NCBI RefSeq assembly: GCF_002811875.1
Contig: NZ_NPDZ01000009.1
Span: forward strand, 1 to 64,000
Source of the DNA: Leptospira perolatii
GTDB lineage: Bacteria; Spirochaetota; Leptospiria; Leptospirales; Leptospiraceae
Direction: 5' to 3'
DNA: 64,000 bases
A program made the position numbers and the translations under genes. The notes beneath the pieces are model-generated. The model was not told the origin of the DNA. It was given only the letters and a program-made list of their open reading frames with translations, and did not search any database. Shown one piece after another: positions 37,277 to 49,300 of this stretch (within the stretch, counting starts at the first letter, position 1; each line of letters opens with the position of its first letter).

Positions 37277-38026
37277 TTAAAGAATCCCTAAGTCATTACA
37301 GTAGTTTCCGAATGTTTCTAGTCCCTTTAAATCGGATTCCGTAATCTTGTAATGCAGCTCCTCAGATAAGTATTTTCGAACTAAATCTTTGGGAAGGCGG
37401 GACTCGTTCTCAATAATGCTATCTAGATTTTTGAGTCCATATTCTAGGGATTCTTCAAAAAAGGAATCGGACAATTCTAACGGTTTTTTGGTGGCCCAAA
37501 GAGCGAAAATAAAAGAAGTCCCGGTTACTTTGTACCACCATTCAGCCAGATCGATCGCCTCATAAACTTCCGGATCCCATTCCGCAAATAAGGCGTTATC
37601 CCCAAATAGCATGTGCGACCCTCTTCCCAGTTGGATTTCCTGCTTGATGATCCTTGGATCTGTAGGAGCTACTTCCGGTAAGATTCCAGAGTCCATATGA
37701 AGCAGGACTCGCACTAATGCCATGCTCGTGCGAGAACCGTTATCGGTTAACACGCGAAAGGGGGGATAGGGTTCCTTTTTGTTTCTGAAGAATTTTATGG
37801 ATCGTACTTTTTGGGAGGCACATACTCCGACTTTTTTGGAAACGTGCAGTACCTCTGAATTTCTTAGGCACTCAATGGAAGAAATTAGCCCCACATCCAC
37901 TAGGCCCCTGAGCAGGTAGTCCCGTAGAATGGAAGGATTTTCGGGGACAATTTTGTGCTCCGGATTATGTTCGAAACCCCAAGTCAACGGCCTAGCATTT
38001 AGATGTTTTACGATTCCTATTTTCAC
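37277..38026 (-). CDS. mqnA: Chorismate dehydratase MqnA (futalosine menaquinone pathway)
   Basis: 249 residues of the MqnA/MqnD solute-binding-protein fold. The opening [16 protein letters not shown], then [13 protein letters not shown] and the S-R-T-S-M-AL loop, fit MqnA, which dehydrates chorismate to 3-enolpyruvylbenzoate. MqnD is the main alternative. No other mqn gene is here, so the pathway is inferred from this gene only. Confidence 0.85.
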   Translation of the reverse strand: MKIGIVKHLNARPLTWGFEHNPEHKIVPENPSILRDYLLRGLVDVGLISSIECLRNSEVLHVSKKVGVCASQKVRSIKFFRNKKEPYPPFRVLTDNGSRTSMALVRVLLHMDSGILPEVAPTDPRIIKQEIQLGRGSHMLFGDNALFAEWDPEVYEAIDLAEWWYKVTGTSFIFALWATKKPLELSDSFFEESLEYGLKNLDSIIENESRLPKDLVRKYLSEELHYKITESDLKGLETFGNYCNDLGIL

Positions 38027-38188
38027 TCAATCCAACCCGGATGTATCCCGGGGCCTGTTTTTTAACACTTCTAATTGCCAAAAACCTGCTATTCTTTATC
38101 CAATCCAGAAAAAATAGCTTTTTCCTTTCCTTTTCCCGGGAATTCAGGAATGTATTTTCGAGAGGAACCCTAACGTCGGATAAATTTC

Positions 38189-38476
38189 ATGGATAAGCCA
38201 AGTACAGTAGTAATTAAGTTAAATTACGAGATCTTAAACGAGGATCACGAATCTTTAAGAAATTATCTGAATTCTTATATTTTGGAAAATCCAAAATCTG
38301 TAACTTTAGATCTGAAAGAAGTTCAAATATTGACTTCGATCGCTTTAGGCGCGTTAGTGGCTTTTGCGAATCGCTTAAAGGGGCAGGGAATCCCGTTAGA
38401 AACAATCAATGTTTCTTCTAAATTGCAGGAAATTATCAAGCTGGTTTCGCTAGATCAAATTCTCGGAATTCACTAA
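38189..38476 (+). CDS. STAS-domain protein (anti-sigma factor antagonist-like)
   Basis: A 95-residue STAS fold. The helix following ...LDLKEVQILTSIALGALVAF has Ser/Thr near where SpoIIAA-type proteins are phosphorylated, though the usual D-S-x-G pattern is not exact. It is probably a substrate for a SpoIIE phosphatase or a chemotaxis/membrane complex adaptor. It precedes cheR by 3 nt, so is co-transcribed with it. Confidence 0.8.
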   Translation: MDKPSTVVIKLNYEILNEDHESLRNYLNSYILENPKSVTLDLKEVQILTSIALGALVAFANRLKGQGIPLETINVSSKLQEIIKLVSLDQILGIH

Positions 38477-38479
38477 AGA

Positions 38480-39355
38480 ATGGATGATGCCTTTTCTCAC
38501 TTAGTTCAAATTAGTGATGAGGAATTTCAATTTATAAAAGACCTAATGTACCGGGAGACCGGAATCTTTCTCGCAGATCATAAAAAAATAATGGTTCAAT
38601 CGAGATTAAATTCTCGCGCGAGATATCATAAGATGGCAAACGTTTCGGAATATATTCGAAAGTTGCAAAAAGAGCCGAGTTACTTTCAAAGCGAACTTAC
38701 AGAACTGATCAATCGAATCACAACGAACAAAACCGATTTTTTTCGCGAAATCCACCATTTTGAATATTTAAAGAATACCTTTTTTCCTTCTTTAGAAGAG
38801 AGGGCAAAAGCCGGAGGGAAGAAAACCGTCCGAATTTGGTCTAGCGCGTGTTCAACCGGAGAGGAGTCCTATTCGATAGCAATCGCATGCAGTTCTTATT
38901 TCAGCATTAAACCAGGCTGGGATATCAAGATCTATGCATCCGATATTGACACGAACGTGATCAATACTGCAAAGGAAGGAATTTACAAAGTGGATCGATT
39001 GGAACCAGTCGATGTTGCACTTAGAAAAAAATACTTCGTGCAAGTGGAAAATCCTTCTGACCCCAAGACTGAGTATTTTCAAGTCAAACCGGAGATGCGT
39101 TCCATGATTGAATTCAAAAAAATTAATCTTTTGGAAGCTCCCTATCCGCTCCCTGAAAAGATGGACTGCATATTTTGTAGAAACGTGATCATCTATTTCG
39201 ATAAAGCTACACAAAAGAAAATCTTCGAAAACTTTGAATCCGTCCTGAAAGATAGAGGACTCCTGGTCATCGGGCACTCCGAGACTCTGTTTGGAATCTC
39301 GGATGCGTACAAATTCTTAGGGCATACAATTTATCAGAAGAAGCCTGTGATTTAG
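38480..39355 (+). CDS. cheR: CheR-type chemoreceptor methyltransferase
   Basis: 291 residues. N-terminal CheR helical domain (about 15-75, with [15 protein letters not shown]), then the SAM-binding domain: TRIxxGEE-like [29 protein letters not shown] and [16 protein letters not shown]. Methylates glutamates of chemoreceptors. Its partner is a STAS protein rather than a Che cluster, so it may serve another signalling array. Confidence 0.92.
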   Translation: MDDAFSHLVQISDEEFQFIKDLMYRETGIFLADHKKIMVQSRLNSRARYHKMANVSEYIRKLQKEPSYFQSELTELINRITTNKTDFFREIHHFEYLKNTFFPSLEERAKAGGKKTVRIWSSACSTGEESYSIAIACSSYFSIKPGWDIKIYASDIDTNVINTAKEGIYKVDRLEPVDVALRKKYFVQVENPSDPKTEYFQVKPEMRSMIEFKKINLLEAPYPLPEKMDCIFCRNVIIYFDKATQKKIFENFESVLKDRGLLVIGHSETLFGISDAYKFLGHTIYQKKPVI

Positions 39356-39700
39356 GGCTCGCTGAGTATCAGAAAAATCTAGCACCTTTTGCCGAGGTAT
39401 AGGACTGGAATCCTCAGGGACTTTCTAGCGGCGACATCGACCGCGACCGAAAACTAGCTTGGTTCTTGTTACCGACTGAACTCAGTAAATATCCGTTCGT
39501 CCCTAATGTGTCTTCGAAGTGCGTACAATTTCATCAACTAACAAGCAAAGTCTTCAAACAAAAGAAAAGATTGTTAGGCGACTTCTAAAATAGAGCGAAA
39601 AGCAAAAAAATACTTGGCAAGATGAAAATATTGTCTGTCCTTACCGCGACAAAGACTTTCATCGAAGAAAGTGTTTGAATCGAAAAAATTTTAAAGCGTC
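39356..39700. other. 345-nt intergenic region at the left boundary of the giant-gene locus
   Basis: No gene or RNA recognised. Contains a C/G-richer patch (about 39420-39470) and the inverted repeat ACTTTC-ATCGAA-GAAAGT at 39655-39672, 29 nt before the next start. The promoter of the giant operon should lie here. Confidence 0.5.
39655..39672. promoter_or_regulatory. Candidate operator before the giant-gene locus
   Basis: 6-bp arms ACTTTC and GAAAGT around 6 nt. Its position about 30 nt upstream of the first start of the operon would overlap the promoter or leader. Weak on sequence alone. Confidence 0.3.
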
Positions 39701-40381
39701 ATGCAATTGTTAAGCGAATTGAGAAATAATAGAGCAGTGCATCGTTTTTTTTCTAGGAAAGGCATTTGCTTGTTCTTTCTTAGTGGTTCTCTGCTCGCGC
39801 ACTCAATTTCAAGTTTCGTCCAGTGGAATGGTAACAGGGTTACCAATTCCAGTTATTTTGGTGGAGTTGTCCTGGCCAACTGGGAGCATAAGGACGACGC
39901 TTTTCTATCCAAAATTCTCTTTGATTCACTATTGCCTGAAAACTCTCAGGGTCTTCCGAGTAAATCTGATTTGCAGGTCGTAGAATCTCATTCGATTTCA
40001 AGTTACGATTCCCAGCTTCATCACAATCTTTGGGAGTTAGAGTGGGAGGATTCTGTAGTCAAGTCGATTCGATTCGGAATTATAGAATCAAATATCCGAT
40101 TTTATCATGGATTTGATGTGAACTTGATGAGCTTAAGCGTCCGAGACCTTTCACATCCGTTTTCTTTTTCGCTAATATTGCTCCCTGGCTTTGCCTTAAC
40201 TCAGAGAGAAATTACCATTAAAGGCAAAGCTGTCTCATTCCGTAAGGCAATCCAATTTGAATGGGTTAGTAAGTATCAAGCTGTGTCCATTGCACCTCAC
40301 CGAGCAGAACTCATACCTAATCGAAAACTAACTCGTTATTATTCCCGCTTAACTCACAGCGACCCAGAAGGGAGAGGTTAA
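39701..40381 (+). CDS. Exported partner protein of the giant gene, unknown function
   Basis: 226 residues. An N-terminal basic region then FLSGSLLAHSISSF (about 27-40) forms a likely signal peptide. The mature region is rich in Ser, aromatic residues and beta-like stretches (IRFGIIESNIRFYHGF, SFSLILLPGFAL). No family recognised. It stops 6 nt before the 4334-residue gene, so they share a transcript. Likely role: secretion, surface display or folding of the giant protein. Confidence 0.65.
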   Translation: MQLLSELRNNRAVHRFFSRKGICLFFLSGSLLAHSISSFVQWNGNRVTNSSYFGGVVLANWEHKDDAFLSKILFDSLLPENSQGLPSKSDLQVVESHSISSYDSQLHHNLWELEWEDSVVKSIRFGIIESNIRFYHGFDVNLMSLSVRDLSHPFSFSLILLPGFALTQREITIKGKAVSFRKAIQFEWVSKYQAVSIAPHRAELIPNRKLTRYYSRLTHSDPEGRG

Positions 40382-40387
40382 TTCAAG

Positions 40388-43300
40388 ATGAAACTACGTT
40401 TAGCGAAAATTCAAAGCTTCTTTAACTATCTTTTCCAAAAAATATTCCACATCTCTCTATCCCAAAGTAAATGGGAACCTAAAAATAAATACTCCACTTT
40501 TATGTCATGGAGCGATCTCCAATTTCGGAGCCTTCTTACTCCTACAAGTGTTAAACGAAGTAAGCGGAAACTCGGGAAGTATCTCCGACTTCTTTTCTTA
40601 AGTCTCGTAAAATATGCGTTAACCTCCATCGTGATATTGGATATCGCCCTTTCTCCTTTAGCGGCGGATCCGAGTATGTTTCGGGATTTATGGAGAAACG
40701 GTTCCGATGGAAAATTAGAAAGGCAGTATCGAAAAGCAGACGGTGCTAGTAACGAGTCAGACTGGGATCAGACCCTCCTGCAAGGAACGCGACTCTTAAG
40801 GGCTGATTGGGAAGCAGGCGCTGAGCGCGAAATAGAGAAGGAGCTCCTAAAAAACTCACAGGCAGATAGAGACCAGCTAAGAATTGAATTAGAAAAAGAT
40901 AAATTAGTAGTTCTAGCCGAATGGGAATCGGACGTTCAAAGAGAAATCGATACTAGGAAGGGCGACTGGAAAGCTCGGGTTACTGGTAGCAGTCTGGAAA
41001 GCACCATTAGTAATATTGATAAGGATATAATTTTTCAGGCGATTGCACAAGCCGAGCAGTTGTCAAGAAGCGGAGAGAATGCTAGTGAAAAAGTGAATCT
41101 CTTCGACGGCTCAATGACAAGTATTCTGAGCGCTATTCGTTCTGATTGGGAAGGGGAGCTAGATCAAAAGCTTGTAGGATTGAGTCAAGGTGTTAGTTTT
41201 TCGAGCCAAGATGAGAGAGATTCATTCTTAGTTTCGCTATTTCAGATTAAGAAACATTTTTTGGCCGAGTATTCGTATGAAGAGTCAGCACTCGTCAGTT
41301 CTTATAGGGCCCAATTTGTTGCTAAGGAAAACGAAAACGATGATTTGGAAAACCGAATCGCGCAAGAAACGAATCCATCTGAACTTGCAATTTTATTAAT
41401 AAACCGCGCAAAGAGAAAAATCCAAGATAACTATGGCGGAATTCTTCCACCGGATGGATCCTTTATCGCTCCGCCGATTTCGGCCATAGAGGGAGAGGAT
41501 TATCAATCTAAGTTCCTAAAAGCTTTGCAAGACGGACAAAGTCAATGGCAGGGCGCCATCGATGATTTGGTTCTTGGTAAATTAAGATTTGATGATGCGA
41601 CTGGTCAGCAATGGAAAAGCGGAGAAGGCGATTGGACCGAAGCTTACAATCAAGTCATAACTGCAAAGGAAAATTGGACAAAAACCGTCCAAGCACAAAT
41701 TCAAAAGGGACTGGAGGCTTGGGATAAATCCGCCTCCGATTTACAAAAAAATAAACAAAAAGCGATCACTGAGCTGGATCGTACTATAGCCACAAATAAT
41801 GAACAGTGGCAGGCTCACGTTCGCGGGATTGAAAACGTAGTCAGCGGAGGAGCCGATACTTTAGCGACTATAACTTCAAACAAGCAATTCTTCCGGGAGG
41901 CGCTGGATCGTGCCAACGCCGCAGGTAGCGGCTACGGACCGGGAATTATTACTGAATATCAGAATCAGCTCAACTATTGGACCGGCCTAGAAACAAGAAT
42001 TCGTAATATAGTCAGTGCTTCTCAGAATCAGATCCATGACCAAGACATGAGAGGAACCGAGGTTGGCCAGGGCCTACTCGTAAATGCAGGGGGCTCGGAT
42101 TCGTTCATTTATACAAGCGCGGAGTTGGAGCTGAAAATTGCCAAAGAAGAGTTAAATCTACTTCAGCAAAAGAAAGACAGGGCTCAAAAAGTTTACGACT
42201 ACGCGGTCCAAAATGTAGGAAATCGTACTGCTGAGCAGATTGCCACAGAATTGGAGACTGCTAGGAGCGCTTTTAAAACTCAGGAGACGGCTTACTTAAG
42301 TTTACTCGCAGAACTGAATGGAGGAGGAGACATTAGCTCTTCTTCCACGGGTTTGAACCCTAATACTACTAACACAGGCGGAACTGCAACTACCAGCGGA
42401 GGAAGTATTTTATCTCAATTAGAGGAAGCAAATAAAGTTTTAGAAACGAAGCGTAAGAAGTTAGAGGAAACGAGAGCCCTCATGGAGGAAAGGCGAGCCG
42501 CTTACGAATCTGTTACGAAAATGCAAGTTTTAGTAAACAATCCTCAATTACTTGGCAAGATAGGTGAGTTGAAGACGGATCCGGGGGACAACAAAACGGA
42601 TTCTGGGCTCAGATATGAAATTTTCCAGGCGAGCAAAGAAATTGAAAGGCAAAGAGAAGTTCTCAGGCAACAGGAAGCAGAAATGTATAAGCTTTCCTAT
42701 GAGCGGGAGAATGCACTTCGAACGGAATCATTCTATAATGAAACTCTAAAAAAGATTCTGGAATTTGAAAAATTAAAAGAGAACAAGTCACTCTTGGAAA
42801 CTCTTTTGAATAAAAGCGGGAGTTTATCTGAGAAAATAGATTCGATGTTATCGGGGAACAATTTGGTGACGCTCTACGGAAATGAACTGTCCGTCCAGAT
42901 GAGATCAAATCTTGTGAATTTGCAAACAGGGCTAACCGATTTGGATCAACCAGTGTTGGCTAGCGCAGACAATTTCTCCTCTCAAGTGAACGCTGTCAAA
43001 GGTGTCTCTTCATCCTTTCCTATCGCTCAGCTCAATTCTAAAAAAGAGGACCTGGAGCGCTATCTTGATAAAATGATTCTGCTCAGAAATTCTATTTCGG
43101 AAACCAATTCATTCGATATTTCTTATATAGATATCAATAAATTGGATCAGGGAATCCTCTACTTGAATCAGCTAGTCAGTGATTGGAATGACCGCGCGGA
43201 TTCCATGAGAGATGGTTTCGAAAGTATAGAAGAAAGTGCTCAAGATTATTTGGATTTTGCCACCGCGAACAATGCAAAAAAGGGGAGCATTGAATTCTCT

Positions 43301-46300
43301 AACGAGATTCTCTCTGCTACCGGGAATATGCAAGAAAGCGCTCTAAAGGTAGGTGCATTTCAGACATACTTGGGTGAGATCCAGAAGACAACCGGATATT
43401 TAAATACTGTCTTCTTGGATAGCTTTCAAATAGGCAGTGCGACTATCGATTCCACCTTAACAGGAATGGAGAGAACAGCGGCTAAAAAAACTTTAAGCGA
43501 AATCTCCACAATGTACGACTCCGGGTTCAAAGAATGGAGTTCTGTCTTAGGAAACGCCGCTGAACCATTCGGAAATCTTAATACTGTTTTCGCGGGATTT
43601 GGCCAATCGGTCCAGGCGTTTAGGGCCAGCTTAGAAAACCGAAGTGCAATCGGAAAGAAAGCCTCCGCGGAGCTGCTTTCGATGTATGATGGATTTCAAA
43701 TTGAATACGAGGGTAGGAAGACAGAATTACAGTTCCTTTTGAATCCGGATGGAAATTCCGAAACTTTAGCAGCCCTTCAAAAAAGCACAGAGCTTCACAA
43801 AAACCTGGAAGGTGCGCGGCTGAATGAAAAAGCTCTCGAAATCTTAACTGATTATCTCAAAGACCTTTCAGGAGAAGAAAAGAATATCGATTCGGTATAT
43901 CTGAAAATCTTAAAGGATGCGGATGACCGATTTACGAATCTTGATGTGGGAACCGATGCGCTTCAGGAAAGAAAAGCCATGGAACTGGTGCTCGATTATG
44001 TGAGGGCTAACCGGAATTCGTTGGGTAGATCTCTGGCTTCTGCGGATTACGATGAATTTATCGAAGCTTTACAACTACAGACTTCAAGCGCGGCAAAAGT
44101 TCGTTCCTTTTATGAAAGTGGTGGAGCACTTAGCGAATCGGAGAGAAATTCGATTCGAGAAGGAGATAACAACGACGACAAACGCGAGTTAAGTGAATAT
44201 TATTCGTTTGGAAGCACCTTCTTCTTTAAGCAAGCAATCCAGAAAGTAGAGGCTTTAGACGCGGTTGTCCAAAGGTTTGATGCATTTGCGGATCAAGTTC
44301 GATCCGGAGGTGTATTGAGTGCATTAAGGGACGATTACTTTAAGCTCCAAGAAAACAAAACAAATGGATTGCTGAAAGAGATACATGAGTATGTAGGAAG
44401 CTTGTCCAACCTAAATGCTACCGACTTTTTGCAAGATTCCTTCCAGTTGGGTGATAATACAGATCACGATTGGGGAGCAGAGGCATTGCGGAAAAATCTT
44501 CTACAGGATTGGCTTAGTGGAAAGACGGGCGAGCAGGAGTTCTTATCCACTTTGCAGGACTTTGATAAACTCGGAACCATTTTTGACGCAAAGCAAGCGG
44601 TTCAAGTATATTCGGAAACTTTAAACTATTCGGAAGATTTGAAGGAAAAGAATGACACCTTACAGAGCTCATTAGAGAACATAAATCTTTTCCTAGGATC
44701 CTCCTCCGAGGCTCCAGAGGCAGTGCTCGGGTTGATGGTTGATGATCTCCGCGACTACTACTCAGATCGATTTGGAGAAGTTCAGAACCTATATAATCTC
44801 AAAGATGCAAAAGATTCGAGTACTCCTCCTGAATTGATCTTCAAAGACGTAGATTTTTCGCCTCTGGAGCAGTATGTTTCAGAGTTTGAAACTACATTAG
44901 AGGAATGGAGTGCAACAAAAGATTCTCTAAAAGATGCAAATGATAGCTTTCTTGCCGAACGCTCAGCGTTATCGAGCTTGGTACCGGGAAGTCCTGAGTT
45001 TGTCGCACAAGTTACAGTAGTTAAAGATAAATTTAACGCGCTTAAGCAAATCTTTACCGAAACCAATTACTATTTGCAGAAATTGTCTTCAGATACTGTG
45101 AAGGTGAACGAGGACGCGAGGACATTACTTTCGGGTATGAAGGAAGTGATGGGTCTGCCGGATAAGTTTCTTGTGAATAACAACTCGTTACCACTACTCC
45201 CGGCTGGTATCCGAGCCGACTATGAAAACAACGGCGGAGTTTATGACTTCCAATATTATGCGACTTCGCAAGGGCAGACAGTCGATGGACTGATATTGTT
45301 GGATGCATTGTTTGCGCGCAACAGTGTATCCGCATTTGAACGCCAAAATGATTACTCGAAAGCTGCAAGTAAGGTAAGCACGATAGAATCAACAGAGTTA
45401 GGATTTGCTCAGCTTGCTAATGCAGAGCAATCCAAACAAGTAGTCTCTGTGAAGATCGAGGAATTTCGCAATGGCTTGAAGGACAGGATACAAGTGTTCT
45501 TAGGCGACGGGCAGAAAAATCAAGTTACCCAAGAACAACTAGTCGGCTACGTGAATCAACTTCGGACCTTCTTTTTAGAAAAGCAAGCCAAAGGGGAACA
45601 AGTAAATTCATCAGTCCTTGAGGCTTTGGAAAATGCGGGTACATTTACTGACGAAATCGAGAAGTTAAGATTTTTCCAAGGCATTCCAAATTCTGACCGG
45701 ACTATTGCTTCCACACAAAGTAATTGGGAATCTGCGAAGCAGCACACTACGGCAATAAAAGAGTCACAGACTCTTTTTAGAGACCTTCAAGATACATTAA
45801 GGAATCTTGAAAAGTCCGGGCAACCGCTTTATACCTCCATGGACAAGATAGAGGAAACATTAAAGAAATTTGATGATCTCCAGGGAAAGCTTTCAAACAA
45901 AAATTTCACCCTGGATGGCGAGATCCTTACAGGAATGGGTTCGTTAAGGCAATATGCTTGGGAAGCGCATAAATCGAACCTGGCTCAGGCATTCTTAATT
46001 CGAACCAATGAAAATACTACCGTAGATCAATTTATCACCGAAGTCAAAGCTGGAAAGTATATACTTCCGGGACAAAATGGTGCGAGAATTGAAAAGAGTG
46101 CTAAATTTATAGGAAATGACCTTACTGCGCTCCAAATTGAAGAACTCACTTCTTACCTTCAAGTATATTCCGACGAAGTCAAAATATACAGTGCGGAAAT
46201 AAACACAGGAATCGATGCAATTTTAACCGTCACGGATCCAGAGATTCGCGAGGAATTAAAGACGCAATCCCTTGCTAGCAACTATGATAAGATCCAGGCT

Positions 46301-49300
46301 TCTATTTCTCAGGGACAGTTGTTATCTGTCGGAGCACTTCCTCCGGAGCTAAAAGATTATGCGATCGTAACAAATTATCTTGCCTTTCTTTCCTCTAATC
46401 CGAGCTGGAAAACTTCTGATTCTGCAGATAGAGCGGCCGCTCTCAATGAATATCTGCTTAGAATGGGAACAGATAACGGTGAAGGAACAATACTTTCAGA
46501 TTTTCTAAGTCATTACTTAGAGCGAAATTCCTCCTATTATTTGAAAACCGAAAAACTCAAAGAGCGTGATTTACTCGCCAATTATTACAATGGTACGGAC
46601 TCGCAAAATTTGAAACCAGATGATCTCGTCGGACTTTCCAATTGGCTAAAGGAAAAAAAATACGAGGATAGTTTAGTATCATCTTTGAATCAAGCCGTCA
46701 GGATGAACACGATTCTTTCCGGTTACGTGGGAGATTCAGAGTCGGAATATTTCTCTTACTTGGGTGGAAAATTAGCAGGTGGCATTAGTGATTCCGAAAA
46801 ACAAGGTTTAGTCCTTTCGCAAGCCGGATTGTACAATCCGTTTGGATTTGAAAATCCGATTCAGGGACTAAAAACAGAACAGTTTTTGAAAAACTTTCAA
46901 CATAAGACTGGGTTTGACTACTTTTTATCAAAGCTCGATGGTCAGGATTTGAAATTTACAAAGGAAATCGTTGAGGCCGACAGAATTGAGAAGAATATGA
47001 AATTCTCCTACGATATCCTTAAGAAGAACGTATTAGTAGAATCTTATTTAAGCTACTTGAATATAACTCCATTTGGGCAATTGGAACCCTCTGATCAGAA
47101 GAAAATTCAGGATAGACTCCGCGAATTGGAGATGCAGGCAGAGCAGAGACTCGGCAACTTTTTAGGTATAGTAGAGAGTTACAGTAGCGCTACTTTTGAT
47201 CCTTTAAAAGCGGATGCGAATCCATCGATCAGAAGGGCACTCGAGGATTTTAGGGCTTCAGGATACGAAATCCGAGATGCTGTATATGAGAAGGACTCCG
47301 AGGGAGAATACGTATTTAAAGGTGGCCTCGATAATCTGTACGGAATCATAGAAAACTATGTAGATAATAATTTACCCGGTCGCTTTGCGGTGAGTGATCC
47401 TTATGCCGAAACAGCATCTGCAAAAGGCAGCATGAGCTCTTCAGCGGATAGCATTATAACCGCAGGAAAAAGTATCGGTATCCTTACGCAAATTGCGCAG
47501 AAATACCGAGGCAAAGTAGGCGTTGCCTTGGAGAACGCACTTGTAAGCGACCTTCAGGTGTATAAGGATAATTTCAACTCGGCTCTCACCGACTTTCAAT
47601 CATCTGAAGCAGAATTCAATACTCAAAAGACTGCTGTAGAGACAATACAGAGTAATTACTCCGCAAAACGACAAGAGATTACAGTTTCTTACGATCAGTT
47701 GGAAAATTCGTCCAAGGCTCTTTCGGAATTAAGTTCTGTGTATGATTTTGCTACTTTATTGAATTACTCTCAGCATCAAAGCGAAGAAAATGCCCCGGTC
47801 ACAGAGCTGAAAAAGCCTAAGGACCTAGCCAAGGAAAGATTGGACTCCGCGACTACCGAAGTAACCGCGAAATTAAAGGAAATCGAGGAAATACAGAAAC
47901 GAGTAGATAAGAAAACTACAATAGCGGCATTAAATGCTGATTCCCAAGTTTCCCTGAATAAGCAGCAAACTGAAGATTGGGCTGAGAGAGCATTACGTTT
48001 TAGTAAAGCGGAAACTGTAATTAAAGATAGAATAACAACCCTGAAAAGGGAAATTGCAACGCAACGTTCTAATTTGCAGGGACAGCTAGATCTGATCCTG
48101 GTTCCGCCGGCGTATGAAATCAATGCAAATTCTCTTAACGGCCTGCTCGACGTAACTAAATCCAATTATAAAAAGAATGAGAAGGACCTCAGAGATGAAT
48201 ACTCCATTGTTGAGGGCATCTTGAACGGTAAAATCGGGGCTTGGGATTTTATTAGTGGATCCCGCGGTTCAACTTCTCCTCTCAGCTACGGCGGTGGCCT
48301 TGCGTTAAAATATCCGGAACATAACATATTAGGATTTGTGAATGCTAGAAGAGGGCCTGGTGGTGCAGCCTCCTATATGAAAAACGTTACGGAGGCATTA
48401 GACGGGGTATGGATCTGGCAGGATGATAATAGATCCTACCAAGCTGCTGCGCAAAGATTGGGCTCAAATACTTATTCAGAATATTTTAACAATATGCAAG
48501 CAAAGCTTTGGGAGGCGATCGGTGCTACTTCCCTAGTTATCATGATCATGTCTTGGGGAGATCCCACGATCGCAATAGAGGCGATCAATCGCCGGGAAAG
48601 ACTTGGCGAGACTGCGCGTACCTTGATGGGGGGGATTGACGATGCCGCAAAATATGCAGGAAATCTGAAGGATCTTCAGGCTGAGCTGAATTATTATACG
48701 GATATTTCAACTGCCGAGCAGCTAAGAACTGTAATGTTAGGTTCCGGAGATACACAGGGACGGTTTAAAATCAACACAGGATTGGTCGCAGGTGATTTGG
48801 ACTATCTGTCAGGTTCCGGAAAGTTGGCACCAAGTAGCTTACGCTGGGAGGGAGGAAAAGAACCGCTCAATTTAGATCGAATTGCAGGAAAGAACGGAGA
48901 TCCGGTTACTCAAAATAGATACATTCACGACGCATATGGATTACTAATTCGTAATGATACCAGCTATGTTCCTGGAGGCGCTTCCGCTACAGCCACTGAT
49001 TCCACTACTAAGAATAGTGACGGAGTCAAAACTGCTTTTATGACTTCGGGAGATGAGTTTGTTTCTGCCTTAGCAGTTCTTGCGCGAGCACAGTACGATA
49101 TTGAAAGAGACGAATATTATGCTGCTCAGGAAGCTTTTATCGGTCCAGGTGGCCAGAAAGTGGACAAAAGAGATATTTTGGATGATCGCGAACAATTTTA
49201 TGCAAATCTAATGCAGAATTTAAGCAAGAATTCCGGACAAAATATAGAGTACGAAATGTATCGAACGGTCATTTCCGATTATATGGGCCAAGGAAAAATC

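Noticed and set aside
47776..48165. Antisense frames inside the giant gene
   Set aside because: They mirror codons of the giant protein and have no own signals.
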